Counted from the first letter of the stretch, positions 11,445 through 21,373 are shown. The stretch: 64,000 bases of DNA from Cyclobacteriaceae bacterium (GCA_025808415.1 CP075525.1:690001-754000); one strand, 5' to 3'. The notes: generated from the sequence alone by a model not told the origin. A program made the numbers and translations.

Positions 11445-14400
11445 ATGATGTTTTCTGTGAGATCTGTGAGAGTTGTATCCCTGCTGGTCCTGTTTGTTTT
11501 TATTGCCGCTGCCGGTGTAGAGGCACAACAAGCCCGTGAGGTTTTTGGTAAAAACAGGCAACAGTTTCGGACATTTGACTGGCAGTACCTGAGCGGTGAA
11601 AATTTCGATGTGTACTACTACGACAACAGGCGTGCCATTGCCAACGAAGCACTACAGTTTCTTGAACTGGAGTTTGATCGGATGACTGACCTGATTGGCT
11701 ACCCGCCTTACTTCAAAACAAAAATTTTTCTGTACAACTCCCTCAGCGATTTACGCCAGAGCAATGTAGGGCTTAATAAAACGTATTATAACATTGGTGG
11801 TGAAACAGACTTTGTAAAACCGTACGTAGAGGTTGCACACATGGGCACGGCACAGGAATTAAAGAGCGAATTGCTGTTTAAGATCAGTGAACTGCTGTTG
11901 AATGAAATGATGTATGGCGGAAACCTGAAAGATATTTTTCAGAGCGCTTTGCTTATGAATTTACCTGAGTGGTTCGTAAACGGGGCAGCGTTGTATGTGG
12001 CGCACGGATGGACAGCCGAAATGGATGACTACATCCGCCAGGTAATAAAAACACGAAATGTAAAAAAGATAAGCCGGTTTAATGGCCCGGAAGCCGCTTA
12101 TATCGGTCAATCGGTATGGAATTTTATTGTTGAACGATACGGCAAAAGCAGTATTTCGAACATACTGAATTATACGCGTGTTACCCGCAATGAGGAAAAA
12201 AGCATTTTGATTACCTTGGGCGTGAGCTACAACCAATTGGTTAACGAATGGTACCAGTACTACAACCAAATGAGCGAGACCGTTAACAAATCTTATGTCC
12301 GCCCGGCCGATTCCCTTAAGTTTTCACGTAACCATAACGTAACTACCGAATTTACAACCATTAAAATAAGCCCCGATGGCCGCTACCTTGCCTATGCCGA
12401 AAATGATCGCGGACGGTATGTAGTTAAAGTGCAGGAACTGGCGAGTAGAAAAGAAACGGTTGTTTTGTCGGGCGGTACACGGGTTATTGGGCAGCGGGTC
12501 GATTATCGCCTTCCCATCATCAGTTGGTCGGATGCGAACACCTTAGGGGTTGTTGGCGTAAAGCGGGGTGAGTATACTTTTTGGCTTTACGACCTGACCA
12601 CAAAAACCAAATTGCCACGCGAGTTAGATCGGTTTAGTAATGTGCGCAGTTTTACGTTTTCATCCAACGGAAGGTTGGTTGTACTAAGTGGCGATTTTGA
12701 GGGACAAAGTGATTTGTTTTTATTGAGTACGCGAAGAGACCGGGTACGCAGGTTAACCAACGATGCGTACGATGACCTTGACCCTTCATTTATCCCCGGT
12801 ACCAACCGTGTTGTGTTCAGTTCAAACCGAGTGTCCGATACCCTGTCAACAGGTGAAAAGAAATCGTTGGGCGACCTTACCAACAACTATAATTTGTTTG
12901 TATTTGACCTGGACACCACCAACCTTGTTGTTTCGCGCATTACCAATACATTAAGCAAGGACTACGCACCGAAGGCACTCAACGACAATGTATTCTTTTA
13001 CCTCAGTGACCAACGCGGCATAATAAACCTCTTTAAATACGACCGTTCTACCGGTATCTATACACAGGTTTCAAATTTCTCCTCCAGCATCCGTGAGTAC
13101 GATTTTAATTTTGACCAAAGTACCATTGCCTTAACGCTTCGCAATGGTATGAAGGATGACATTTACCTGAGCAAAGACTACAACCTTAACAGAAGTGTTT
13201 TTACACCCGCCACGCGCAGGCGCGAATTGCAACAGGTTAAAGTGCTGCAGGAGCGGAGAAAGCAAGAGGAAGAAAGGAAAATGAGCATTAAAGATTTAAT
13301 TAATGCACGTTTAAAAGAAGCCCAGGGAAAAACCGACTCTACATCAGTAAAGAATGATTCAATACCTACATCCATCCCTCAATTAAAATCCGATACAGCC
13401 CGCATAACTGTTCGGAATGACTCGGTGCCTACCAAAAAGCCCACTGTAATCAATACCGATAATTATGTATTTGAAGATGAAGTGGTTCGCCAGGCCCAGC
13501 CAAGCGAAACATTTTTAAACCGCTACATGCGTGCCCGCGAAAAGAGTCGCATCATGGGGCCCTTCCCATACGAATCGAAATTCAGTGCTGACAATATTGT
13601 TACATCTTTTGTCATCGATCCGCTGCGCGGTTTGGGTTTTTCATTGGAAACCCAAATGAACGACATGCTGGAGAACTATCGTTTTTATGGCGGGCTTATG
13701 TCTTCCATTGATTTACGCAATGCCGACTTTTTTGCCGAGTTTCAATACCTGCCATCCTTTATCGATTTCAGTGCCCGGTTTGATCGAAAGGCCATTCGCT
13801 GGGAACCTTACCGCGATGCCAATATTTATCATTACTCGCTGCAAAAAATAGAAGTTGGCGCGGCCATACCCATTACCGATCGGTTGCGGCTGGCGGTAAA
13901 ACCGTTCGGGGCATTAACCCGATCGGTTAACCAGGGGCTTTCATCTTTCCCGATCAATCCGCCTTCGGCCATCCCTGTTAACCATTATTATGCAGGTGTA
14001 CGTTCCGAATTGGTGTACGACAACTCAGTTACCAGTGGCCTTAACATTATTGAAGGCACACGGGGCAAACTAATTTTCAATCATTACCAGGGCATTGATC
14101 AATCCGAAAACAGTTTCAGCCAGGTTTCACTTGACATTCGCCATTACCAAAAAATTTACAGGGGCATTGTGTTAGCCGTGCGTGGTTTTGGGGGCTCGTT
14201 CTTTGGTCGCTCGCCCAAACAATATTTATTGGGCGGTATGGACAACTGGGCATTCAATCGGATATCCAACCGCGGCCGGGATAGCGAAGGAAATGAAAAT
14301 GTGGTGGGTACACGATCGGAAAACCAGGATATTTTATTTGCGGAGTTTGCTACCAACCTGCGTGGGTTCCGTTATGCAACCCTGTTTGGTAACAACGTAG

Positions 14401-14750
14401 TGCTGATGAATGCTGAATTCCGTGTTCCCCTGGCACGTGCTTTAAGCAGTTCACCTATTTCATCGAACTTTTTCCGCAACATGCAGTTTATCGCCTTTTA
14501 TGATATCGGTACGAGTTGGTCAGGACCGCCACCGTTTAATTCAGGCACCAGCGTACGGATTGACCGCATCAAGAACGGGCCTTTTGAAATCGACATTAAA
14601 AACTTTTTAAACCCTTGGTTGTATAGTTATGGTGCCGGCATGCGCACGGTCATGTTCGGGTACTACATGAAATTCGACCTGGCCTGGCCGGTGGAGAATT
14701 ACCAGGCCGGTAAGCCTCAATTCATTTTTACCCTTGGGTTTGATTTCTGA
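11445..14750 (+). CDS. Large exported protein: degenerate peptidase-MA-like domain, TolB-like propeller, outer membrane barrel
   Basis: A 1101-residue protein with a signal peptide (residues 1-28, ending VEAQ). Residues about 35-275 resemble the peptidase MA-like (gluzincin) fold, with LPEWFVNGAALYVAHGW, but no HExxH is present where the zinc helix should be (SELLLNEMMYG). Residues about 295-600 contain PD40/TolB-like propeller repeats such as SPDGRYLAYAEND and SSNGRLVVLSGD. A charged, Ser/Thr/Pro-containing linker (about 610-700) leads to a BamA/surface-antigen-like barrel to the end, closing with an aromatic residue (LGFDF). The architecture is common in Cytophagales, but no function is established that I know of. 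Two adjacent ATGs (11445 and 11448) are possible starts. Confidence 0.8.
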   Translation: MMFSVRSVRVVSLLVLFVFIAAAGVEAQQAREVFGKNRQQFRTFDWQYLSGENFDVYYYDNRRAIANEALQFLELEFDRMTDLIGYPPYFKTKIFLYNSLSDLRQSNVGLNKTYYNIGGETDFVKPYVEVAHMGTAQELKSELLFKISELLLNEMMYGGNLKDIFQSALLMNLPEWFVNGAALYVAHGWTAEMDDYIRQVIKTRNVKKISRFNGPEAAYIGQSVWNFIVERYGKSSISNILNYTRVTRNEEKSILITLGVSYNQLVNEWYQYYNQMSETVNKSYVRPADSLKFSRNHNVTTEFTTIKISPDGRYLAYAENDRGRYVVKVQELASRKETVVLSGGTRVIGQRVDYRLPIISWSDANTLGVVGVKRGEYTFWLYDLTTKTKLPRELDRFSNVRSFTFSSNGRLVVLSGDFEGQSDLFLLSTRRDRVRRLTNDAYDDLDPSFIPGTNRVVFSSNRVSDTLSTGEKKSLGDLTNNYNLFVFDLDTTNLVVSRITNTLSKDYAPKALNDNVFFYLSDQRGIINLFKYDRSTGIYTQVSNFSSSIREYDFNFDQSTIALTLRNGMKDDIYLSKDYNLNRSVFTPATRRRELQQVKVLQERRKQEEERKMSIKDLINARLKEAQGKTDSTSVKNDSIPTSIPQLKSDTARITVRNDSVPTKKPTVINTDNYVFEDEVVRQAQPSETFLNRYMRAREKSRIMGPFPYESKFSADNIVTSFVIDPLRGLGFSLETQMNDMLENYRFYGGLMSSIDLRNADFFAEFQYLPSFIDFSARFDRKAIRWEPYRDANIYHYSLQKIEVGAAIPITDRLRLAVKPFGALTRSVNQGLSSFPINPPSAIPVNHYYAGVRSELVYDNSVTSGLNIIEGTRGKLIFNHYQGIDQSENSFSQVSLDIRHYQKIYRGIVLAVRGFGGSFFGRSPKQYLLGGMDNWAFNRISNRGRDSEGNENVVGTRSENQDILFAEFATNLRGFRYATLFGNNVVLMNAEFRVPLARALSSSPISSNFFRNMQFIAFYDIGTSWSGPPPFNSGTSVRIDRIKNGPFEIDIKNFLNPWLYSYGAGMRTVMFGYYMKFDLAWPVENYQAGKPQFIFTLGFDF

Positions 14751-14791
14751 TACTTTTTAAAGTTCCCGTTCGCTTGGTTTGCAGATTCACT

Positions 14792-14799
14792 TACCTTTG
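14792..14799 (+). promoter_or_regulatory. Putative -7 box of yicC promoter
   Basis: TACCTTTG matches the Bacteroidota -7 consensus TAnnTTTG exactly and lies 24 bases before the yicC ATG. No well-spaced TTTG -33 element is visible; a TTTG at 14778 is too close. Confidence 0.5.
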
Positions 14800-14823
14800 C
14801 CTCCTGCATAATCCTATTTCTTT

Positions 14824-15702
14824 ATGATAAAATCCATGACAGGCTTTGGCCAGGTAACCGTTGATGTCGGCCAGTTGAAGATCAGCGCTGAAGTAAAAAG
14901 CCTGAACTCGAAGTTTCTTGACCTGAGCCTGCGGTTGCCCAAAACTTTATCCGATAAAGAATTGGAATTACGAAACCTGGTAAGCGAAAAACTTGAACGG
15001 GGCAAAGTTACGCTTGCCGTTGAAGTAGAGCGTGCCAATACGGTTGAAGTAAAACAAACCTACAACGAGGCTCTTTTTACTGCGTACTATACGGGCTTGA
15101 AAAAACTGGCCGATAAAGTTGTGGCGCCATACGAAGGGTTATTTGAATTGGCATTAAATGCACCTGACGTTATCCAGAATAAGTTAAATGAAGGTGAAAA
15201 TGAAAGTGAATGGGTGGCAATAAAGAAGGCAATAACCGATGCGTTGAACCAGTGCGATGGTTTTCGTAAAGATGAGGGAAAAGTATTGGAGCAGAAAATG
15301 AAAGCTTATTGTGATTCGATAGCAAAAGCATTACAACAAGTAATTGCATTGGATGCCGGAAGGATAGAAAAGGTAAGACAAAAATTGAAGGGCAACGTGG
15401 TTTCGTTTTTTGGTGAACAGGGTTATGATGTAAACCGGTTAGAACAGGAGATCATTTATTATATTGAGAAGTTTGACATCCATGAAGAACGGGTTCGTCT
15501 TCAGGCCCATCTTGACTACTTTTTACAAGCCTTGCATGAATCACAATCGAACGGAAAGAAACTCGGTTTTATTGCGCAGGAAATCGGGAGGGAGATCAAC
15601 ACGATTGGTTCCAAGGCCAACGATGCCACAATGCAAAAGCACGTTGTAGCCATGAAGGAAGAACTGGAGAAAATCAAAGAACAACTTGGGAATGTTCTAT
15701 AA
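14824..15702 (+). CDS. yicC: YicC/YloC-family endoribonuclease
   Basis: A 292-residue full-length member of the YicC family, beginning with the diagnostic MIKSMTGFG. The conserved C-terminal domain (DUF1732) includes EERVRLQAHLDYF, GKKLGFIAQEIGREINTIGSKAND and the closing EELEKIKEQ segment. Characterised relatives cleave RNA and act in RNA decay and stress responses; the precise targets here are unknown. It has its own -7 box. It overlaps by six bases the end of the convergent hydroxyacid dehydrogenase gene. Confidence 0.93.
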   Translation: MIKSMTGFGQVTVDVGQLKISAEVKSLNSKFLDLSLRLPKTLSDKELELRNLVSEKLERGKVTLAVEVERANTVEVKQTYNEALFTAYYTGLKKLADKVVAPYEGLFELALNAPDVIQNKLNEGENESEWVAIKKAITDALNQCDGFRKDEGKVLEQKMKAYCDSIAKALQQVIALDAGRIEKVRQKLKGNVVSFFGEQGYDVNRLEQEIIYYIEKFDIHEERVRLQAHLDYFLQALHESQSNGKKLGFIAQEIGREINTIGSKANDATMQKHVVAMKEELEKIKEQLGNVL

Positions 15703-16692
15703 CTTCCTATGCTCCAAAACCTGCTTATTAATGCATGTGGGCACTTCACCCGATTGGTAAAATGAAATAATATTCTCAGCTGCAATTCGTGCCATACCGT
15801 TGCGGGCCTCAACAGTAGCCGAGCCAATGTGTGGCAACACAGCAACATTTGGCATTTCAAGTAAAGTATTATCCGGCTTCATCGGTTCGGGATTTGTTAC
15901 ATCCAATCCCGCACCCCATATCAGCCCTTGGTTAAGCGCCTCAATCAGGTCTGCTTCGTTGTGAACGCCACCCCGCGAAGTATTGATAAAGACCGAAGAA
16001 GGTTTCATTTGCCTGAATACTTCTATATTGAACAGCCCACGCGTTTCATCACTCAAAATACTGTGTACAGAAAGCACATCGCTTTCGCGGATCAGTTCTT
16101 TAAAGCTTACGTACTTTGCACTGTACAATCGTTCAGCTTCCGGGTTTCTTGAACGATTGTGATAGATGATGTCCATATCAAAAGCACCTTTGCAGCGTTT
16201 GGCCAATACCATACCAATGCGGCCCATGCCGAAAATGCCCAGTGTTTTTCCGCTTAATTGAAAGCCCAGGTTTTTTAAAGGTTCGAATTGCTTCCACTCA
16301 CCCCGAATAATGGTTTTGTGGTTGTAAAACATTTTGCGCGACACGGCCAGCATCAATCCAAACGCTACATCAGCCGTAGCTTCGCTTAGCACATCGGGTG
16401 TATTGCTTACCGGTATGCCAGCTTCGGTAGCGGCCTTAACATCAATGTTATCATAACCTACGGCAAACTGCGCGACAATATCCAGGTGGGGGCATTGGCT
16501 GAAGAAGTGCTTGTCTAGTTTATCGGCACCTAAGGACAACAATGCATTTACTTGTTGTGCGCGCACAATCAATTCTTGTTGTGTCATTGGGCCATCGCCT
16601 TGCCATTCTACTACTTCAAGCCCGGCATTGGTCAGCATCGTTTTGGCGATGGGAGGGATAATGCGGGTAATCTGTACTTTTTTTGGTATCAT
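15697..16692 (-). CDS. D-2-hydroxyacid dehydrogenase (glyoxylate/hydroxypyruvate reductase type)
   Basis: A 331-residue NAD(P)-dependent dehydrogenase. The nucleotide motif LGIFGMGRIG, the catalytic Arg in INTSRGG, the Glu in the region of GLDVTNPEP and the catalytic His in LPHIGSAT are all visible. It belongs to the GhrB/glyoxylate reductase branch of 2-hydroxyacid dehydrogenases; substrate choice between glyoxylate, hydroxypyruvate and 2-ketogluconate cannot be settled. It is monocistronic, with a TAnnTTTG box 27 bases upstream, and is convergent with yicC. Confidence 0.88.
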   Translation of the reverse strand: MIPKKVQITRIIPPIAKTMLTNAGLEVVEWQGDGPMTQQELIVRAQQVNALLSLGADKLDKHFFSQCPHLDIVAQFAVGYDNIDVKAATEAGIPVSNTPDVLSEATADVAFGLMLAVSRKMFYNHKTIIRGEWKQFEPLKNLGFQLSGKTLGIFGMGRIGMVLAKRCKGAFDMDIIYHNRSRNPEAERLYSAKYVSFKELIRESDVLSVHSILSDETRGLFNIEVFRQMKPSSVFINTSRGGVHNEADLIEALNQGLIWGAGLDVTNPEPMKPDNTLLEMPNVAVLPHIGSATVEARNGMARIAAENIISFYQSGEVPTCINKQVLEHRKL

Positions 16693-16718
16693 GGTAGCGT
16701 TCGTTCCAGTTTTGTCAT

Positions 16719-16726
16719 CAAAGATA
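16719..16726 (-). promoter_or_regulatory. Putative -7 box of the hydroxyacid dehydrogenase gene
   Basis: Read on the minus strand, TATCTTTG matches TAnnTTTG exactly and lies 27 bases before the ATG at 16692. No clear TTTG -33 element was found at the usual distance. Confidence 0.5.
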
Positions 16727-16856
16727 CTTTATCAAGTGGACTTGTTGGGAGGGAGGTTATATAGACGGAAGTACATTCAGAAGATTTTCGCATATCTACC
16801 TTTATTAGAAAGATTGCGGGAGTGGACATGTTGCGGTTTTATGTTCATTTTTACAC

Positions 16857-18131
16857 GTGCGTCCACCATCAAAACTCTCCAGCGTTATCCTATACTCGGT
16901 TATTTCGGCTGCGTTTATCGGACCGGGCACCATTACCACAGCCATTACTGCGGGTGCGACCCATCAGTTGCAGTTGTTGTGGGCAGTAGCGCTGGGTACG
17001 TTGGGTTGTTTGGTATTACAGGAAACATCAGCACGGGTTGTGATCAGCAGTGGATTGAATCTCGGCCAGGCCTCTCAAAAATGTTTTGGTAACACATGGG
17101 GCAAAGCGTTGATGGTGCTGGTTGGTGTAACGGTTATGTTAGGCTGTGCGGCCTATGAGGCAGGGAATATTCTGGGCGCAGTTTCCGGACTAAACCTGCT
17201 TAGTGCAGTAAATACAAAAGCGCTTACGATATTAATTGTAGTGTGTGCCTTCGTTGTACTGTGGACCAACAAGCGTCAGGTAATTTCGTGGTTGATGACA
17301 ATACTGGTGGGATTGATGGGCTTTGCATTTTTCGTGCTCGCCTTGCAACAACCTTTTTCAGTTGTTGATGTGCTCAAGTACGCGGTTGCGCCAACGTTTC
17401 CTTCCGGTAGTGCGTTGCTCATACTGGGGTTGGTGGGCACCACTATTGTTCCATACAATATTTTTTTAGGATCGGGCATCAGTAAAGGGAAAACCATTCC
17501 GCTGATGCGCATTGGGTTAACGGTTTCGGTACTGATGGGTGGAATGATAACTGCAGCCATTCTTATTGCCGGTGCGTCCGTACAGGCGTTTTCATCTTTT
17601 CCAGAACTGGCGGAATCACTTCGTGAAAAACTTGGCCCGATAGGTTCACTTGCCTTGGGTGTTGGATTGTTTGCTGCCGGATTGTCTTCCTCCATCACCG
17701 CACCGTATGCATCCGCTATTATCGCGTCAACCATTTTTGGTTGGGAAGATCAGCGCAGGTTGCGTTGGGTGTGGGGAATAGTATTGCTGGTTGGTTTTTC
17801 ATTCGGAATTAGTGGTGTAAAACCGATACCGGTGATACTCACCGTACAGGCATTGAACGGATTGATTCTACCATTACTGGTGGCGCTGTTGGTATTCCTG
17901 ATCAACTCCAAAGTGCTCATCGCTGAAAATTACCGGCAAGGCTGGATGGCAAATATAGTTCTGTTATTTATTTTCGGAAGTGTAATGCTCATAGGCTTGA
18001 ACCAGGTAGAAAAGACACTGATCGCTGCAGGTTGGTTTGAGACTACTCACATCGGGGTGTTGGCAGTACTTAGCATCGTGTTAATTGCGTTAGTCGGATT
18101 TTGGGCTATTAGCAGAAGAGATCAGGCCTGA
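16857..18131 (+). CDS. Nramp-family transporter with altered metal-binding motifs
   Basis: A 424-residue polytopic membrane protein with about 11 hydrophobic helices and the Nramp (LeuT-fold) order. In classical manganese/iron Nramps, helix 1 has DPGN and helix 6 has a MPH-type motif with a metal-binding Met. Here helix 1 reads IGPGTITTAITAG (Asp to Gly, Asn to Thr) and helix 6 reads TTIVPYNIFLGSG, with no Met. It is therefore an Nramp-related protein whose substrate may not be Mn2+/Fe2+. The start is GTG at 16857; nearby ATGs are out of frame. It is divergent from the hydroxyacid dehydrogenase. Confidence 0.82.
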   Translation: MRPPSKLSSVILYSVISAAFIGPGTITTAITAGATHQLQLLWAVALGTLGCLVLQETSARVVISSGLNLGQASQKCFGNTWGKALMVLVGVTVMLGCAAYEAGNILGAVSGLNLLSAVNTKALTILIVVCAFVVLWTNKRQVISWLMTILVGLMGFAFFVLALQQPFSVVDVLKYAVAPTFPSGSALLILGLVGTTIVPYNIFLGSGISKGKTIPLMRIGLTVSVLMGGMITAAILIAGASVQAFSSFPELAESLREKLGPIGSLALGVGLFAAGLSSSITAPYASAIIASTIFGWEDQRRLRWVWGIVLLVGFSFGISGVKPIPVILTVQALNGLILPLLVALLVFLINSKVLIAENYRQGWMANIVLLFIFGSVMLIGLNQVEKTLIAAGWFETTHIGVLAVLSIVLIALVGFWAISRRDQA

Positions 18132-18186
18132 TCCATTCCTGGATTGAATTCCATAATAGTTAAACACCAGTCCTAACTTTACTATC

Positions 18187-18789
18187 ATGAAGAACATTGT
18201 GAATTTGATTGTCATTTTTCTTTTTACTGTTGGCTGCTTCATACTAGCCTACATAACCTATACTGATCTTCAAGAAGCTTATGTTACAGAAACCAACATG
18301 ACAGAAACCAAGGGTATTTTGAGCGCTTTTACTAAAATGGGAACCCTGGGTGAAGAACGGACGAATAGGGTTGAGCTTACTAATTTTAGTGTTGATCAGA
18401 AAACATGGGAGCCCCTTGTGAATAGCATGGAAGTTCAGGATGTAAATGAAAATGGAGAGCTTCAAACTTTTTTTGAAGTTATCGAGAATGATGACACAAT
18501 CCGGTATACCACGAACGGCTATTATAAAGTAGAGCGATTTGGTTTTGAGTTTCAGGGGTATATAAGTGACTATGCTGAGAAGCTAAAGCCGGGTGATTCT
18601 GTTATTATTTATTCCAATAAATACGGTCAGCCGGTAAGAATTAAGAAAGATGATGTTTTTGTACTTGATAATCTTCATGTTGAGCAGCGTACCCAAAAAG
18701 TCCTTCCTTTTTTCCTGTTAGCGACAGGCATATTGTCGCTATGGGGTACATATCGTTATGCAAAAAGTTCATTCAAAAAAAATAGATGA
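18187..18789 (+). CDS. Membrane protein of unknown function with two flanking helices
   Basis: I do not recognise this 200-residue protein. It has an N-terminal hydrophobic helix (about 6-26), an extracytoplasmic domain of about 145 residues rich in charged and beta-prone segments, and a C-terminal helix (about 170-187) followed by a basic tail KSSFKKNR. The layout resembles DUF3592-type proteins, but the match is not certain. TAACTTTA just upstream (18174-18181) is one base from the -7 consensus. It is convergent with the arginase-family gene. Confidence 0.65.
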   Translation: MKNIVNLIVIFLFTVGCFILAYITYTDLQEAYVTETNMTETKGILSAFTKMGTLGEERTNRVELTNFSVDQKTWEPLVNSMEVQDVNENGELQTFFEVIENDDTIRYTTNGYYKVERFGFEFQGYISDYAEKLKPGDSVIIYSNKYGQPVRIKKDDVFVLDNLHVEQRTQKVLPFFLLATGILSLWGTYRYAKSSFKKNR

Positions 18790-18804
18790 AAATTTGAAAA
18801 GAAA

Positions 18805-19965
18805 TTATCCGAGTTTCGCCACCATACTAATGTACCGCTCAGGCACTTCGCCTTTGGTAGCCGTTTGGTAATCGTTGTAGCTGCACGGGGCAATGCTGTT
18901 GCGCGCGTAGCGTTCAATGCCGCCAGGGTAGGGCACTTCCATCCACCAGCGTTCGCTTAATTTACTTTTATAAAAAGTAATGGTTTCATTTTCCACCGGC
19001 ATGGCCACTACATATTTTAAAAAGTCGTTACTGCGGAAGTTTTGCTCTTTCTTGCGGTGGTAGTAGCCTTCAATAAAGTACCATACCATGGTGGCTACTA
19101 CACTGGCTGTTTTTTTGTGTACATCATCAAAGTCGGGATTGTATTCATAAAAGCCAACCGAGCTTAACTTTTCATTTTGTCCGGCATACCAGCAAATCTG
19201 GCAGGCCTCTTCTCCGGATAGTCCGAAGGGTTGGGCGTTGGCATTGCCGGGGGCATCAGCCGATTTAATAGCGGTGATGTCGAACGAAAGCATATCGGCA
19301 TTGCGGATAACGGGCTCCATTTCCTGCAGGTTGGTGCGCATTTGCCCGATGCGGAATGCTTCGAAGTAGAGTTTTTCCAGCACAGCCACCGAAGAGGCAT
19401 CAATCAGGTAGCTTTGGTAAGCCAGGTGTGTATAACTGAACAGATAGTTTGGCTCGTGTAACAAAATTTTATGAATATGCTGGCGATGCGGGGGGGTATC
19501 GCGACTGTCTTCCAGGTCAAGAAACGCATCAACATTTAATAAGCTGATGAGTTTTTCCATGGTTTCATAAGCTGAATACTGACCATAGTCGAGATCGTGC
19601 GAACCACCCAGGATAACAGGGAGTACGTTGTTCTCCAACAGGATGCGGCACACCTCACTGATGCGCGTGTAGGTTTCCTGTAAATCGTGCCCCGGGTTTA
19701 AATTGCCCAGGTCAACAATGCGGTATTTACCGTTTCCTTTTTTTAAGGCGTAAAGTTTTTTCCGGATTTCATCCGCTGCCTTTGCGGTGCCGGCATTGTT
19801 TCCCGCCCCACGGTTTTCATTTACCCCCAGCAGGGCAATGTGTGCATCTTTGTAGTCGGGCATTTTATCGCTGAAGACACGGATGCTTTTGTAAAATGAG
19901 GAGGCCGAGTTAATAGTTGAATAAATGGATTCGTCAAGCGGGGAGAAGAAGATGGTTAAATCCAT
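18805..19965 (-). CDS. Arginase/formimidoylglutamase-superfamily protein with altered metal ligands
   Basis: A 386-residue protein of the ureohydrolase fold. Of the six usual Mn2+ ligands, four are kept: His123 (GGSHDLDYG), Asp146 and Asp150 (NVDAFLD) and Asp229 (LSFDIT). Two are replaced: the His of DAHxD is Phe148, and the second Asp of SFDxD is Thr231. DAPG follows at the usual distance. Bacteroidota proteins of this type are often labelled formimidoylglutamase, but the missing ligands make a binuclear hydrolase doubtful. No other histidine degradation genes are next to it. A terminator separates it from the upstream nqrF. Confidence 0.75.
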   Translation of the reverse strand: MDLTIFFSPLDESIYSTINSASSFYKSIRVFSDKMPDYKDAHIALLGVNENRGAGNNAGTAKAADEIRKKLYALKKGNGKYRIVDLGNLNPGHDLQETYTRISEVCRILLENNVLPVILGGSHDLDYGQYSAYETMEKLISLLNVDAFLDLEDSRDTPPHRQHIHKILLHEPNYLFSYTHLAYQSYLIDASSVAVLEKLYFEAFRIGQMRTNLQEMEPVIRNADMLSFDITAIKSADAPGNANAQPFGLSGEEACQICWYAGQNEKLSSVGFYEYNPDFDDVHKKTASVVATMVWYFIEGYYHRKKEQNFRSNDFLKYVVAMPVENETITFYKSKLSERWWMEVPYPGGIERYARNSIAPCSYNDYQTATKGEVPERYISMVAKLG

Positions 19966-20000
19966 AGCGATTAAAAATATTGGTGAAGATAGCCAGAAAT

Positions 20001-20030
20001 AAAAAAGGAGAGAAACTTTGTTCTCTCCTT
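20001..20030 (-). terminator. Terminator downstream of nqrF
   Basis: AAGGAGAGAA and TTCTCTCCTT form a perfect 10-bp stem with a 6-base loop. On the minus strand the stem is followed by a run of T, consistent with an intrinsic terminator after nqrF. Confidence 0.88.
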
Positions 20031-20051
20031 GGATTTAGGATGTTTTTATAG

Positions 20052-21350
20052 TTACCCGCCAAAGTCATCAAACCTGATATTCTCTTTTGGTGTACCCATC
20101 TCATCAAGCATTTTTAATACCGCTGCGTTCATGAGTGGCGGGCCACACAAATAGAACTCAATATCTTCGGGCGATTCGTGGTGCTTCAGGTAGTTATCGT
20201 ACAAACACTGGTGAATGAACCCAATGTAACCATCGCCATCTTTGTCGTCCAGGCTTTTCTTTACTTTCCAATTATCCTCAGGCAATGGTTCGGACAAACC
20301 AATGTTAAATTGGAAGTTCGGAAACTCTTGTTCAATCTTGCGGAAGTGCTCTACATAAAAAAGTTCTTTTTTAGAACGGCCACCATACCAATAGGAAACC
20401 TTACGGTTTGTTTTTTCGGTGTGGAACAGGTGGAAAATCTGGGCGCGAAGAGGGGCCATACCGGCACCACCGCCAATGTAAATCATCTCGCGCTGGGTAG
20501 GGTTGATATGGAACTCACCATAAGGACCGGATATGGTTACTTTATCGCCAGGCTTGCGGGAAAACACATACGATGAACAAATACCCGGATTAACATCCAT
20601 CCATTTATTGTTGGCGCGATCCCACGGTGGTGTAGCGATACGGATGTTCAGCATCACAATATTTCCTTCAGCCGGGTGGTTGGCCATGGAGTATGCCCGG
20701 AAGATGGGCTCATCATTTTTCATTTTAAGATCCCACAGCTTGAACTTGTCCCAATCGCTCTGAAATACATCGGGCTTATGGCCAAGCTCAGGATGCGGGG
20801 TAATGTCCATGGTTTTGAAGTCAACATGAACAGGGGGAACATCAATCTGAATATATCCACCGGCTTCAAAGTTCAGTGTTTCACCAGGAGGCAACTTCAC
20901 TACAAACTCTTTAATAAAGGTAGAGACATTATAATTGGACACCACCTCACACTCCCACTTCTTGATGCCGAAAATCTCTTCGGGTATGCGAATGCGCATA
21001 TCCTGCTTTACTTTTACCTGGCAGCTCAGGCGAACATGGTCGGCTTTTTCTTTACGGCTAAGGTGGCCTAGCTCGGTTGGCAACACATCGCCACCGCCAT
21101 CTTCAACCACGCACTTGCACATGGCACAGGTTCCGCCACCGCCACAGGCAGAGGGGATAAATATTTTCTGGTTGGCCAGGGTGGTTAGCAGGGATGAGCC
21201 AGCTGATACTGTTACCGGGTTAGCCTCATCGCCATTGATAACGAGTTTAACCGGGCCCGACTGCACCAGTTTTGTCTGCGCAAACAGTAACAGGGCAACT
21301 AATAGAAGAATAATGAATGTAAAGGCTAGAATTGACGTTGCAATGACCAT
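20052..21350 (-). CDS. nqrF: Na+-translocating NADH:quinone reductase subunit F
   Basis: NqrF is the membrane-anchored NADH dehydrogenase subunit of the sodium pump Na+-NQR. The 432-residue protein has one N-terminal helix (about 4-26), a plant-type 2Fe-2S domain with Cys69, Cys75, Cys78 and Cys110, an FAD domain with [10 protein letters not shown], and an NADH domain with [14 protein letters not shown] and [11 protein letters not shown]. It ends with the typical FDDFGG. The length is normal. It has its own promoter box and terminator and stands alone here: the neighbouring gene is hom, not nqrE, although nqrA-F usually form one operon. Confidence 0.94.
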   Translation of the reverse strand: MVIATSILAFTFIILLLVALLLFAQTKLVQSGPVKLVINGDEANPVTVSAGSSLLTTLANQKIFIPSACGGGGTCAMCKCVVEDGGGDVLPTELGHLSRKEKADHVRLSCQVKVKQDMRIRIPEEIFGIKKWECEVVSNYNVSTFIKEFVVKLPPGETLNFEAGGYIQIDVPPVHVDFKTMDITPHPELGHKPDVFQSDWDKFKLWDLKMKNDEPIFRAYSMANHPAEGNIVMLNIRIATPPWDRANNKWMDVNPGICSSYVFSRKPGDKVTISGPYGEFHINPTQREMIYIGGGAGMAPLRAQIFHLFHTEKTNRKVSYWYGGRSKKELFYVEHFRKIEQEFPNFQFNIGLSEPLPEDNWKVKKSLDDKDGDGYIGFIHQCLYDNYLKHHESPEDIEFYLCGPPLMNAAVLKMLDEMGTPKENIRFDDFGG

Positions 21351-21373
21351 TGAAAATCAGGTTTTATGGGTCA

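Noticed and set aside
16511..17092. Long plus-strand frame across the hydroxyacid dehydrogenase start and Nramp start
   Set aside because: It is antisense to one clear gene and out of frame with another, with a low-complexity cysteine-rich translation and no domain.
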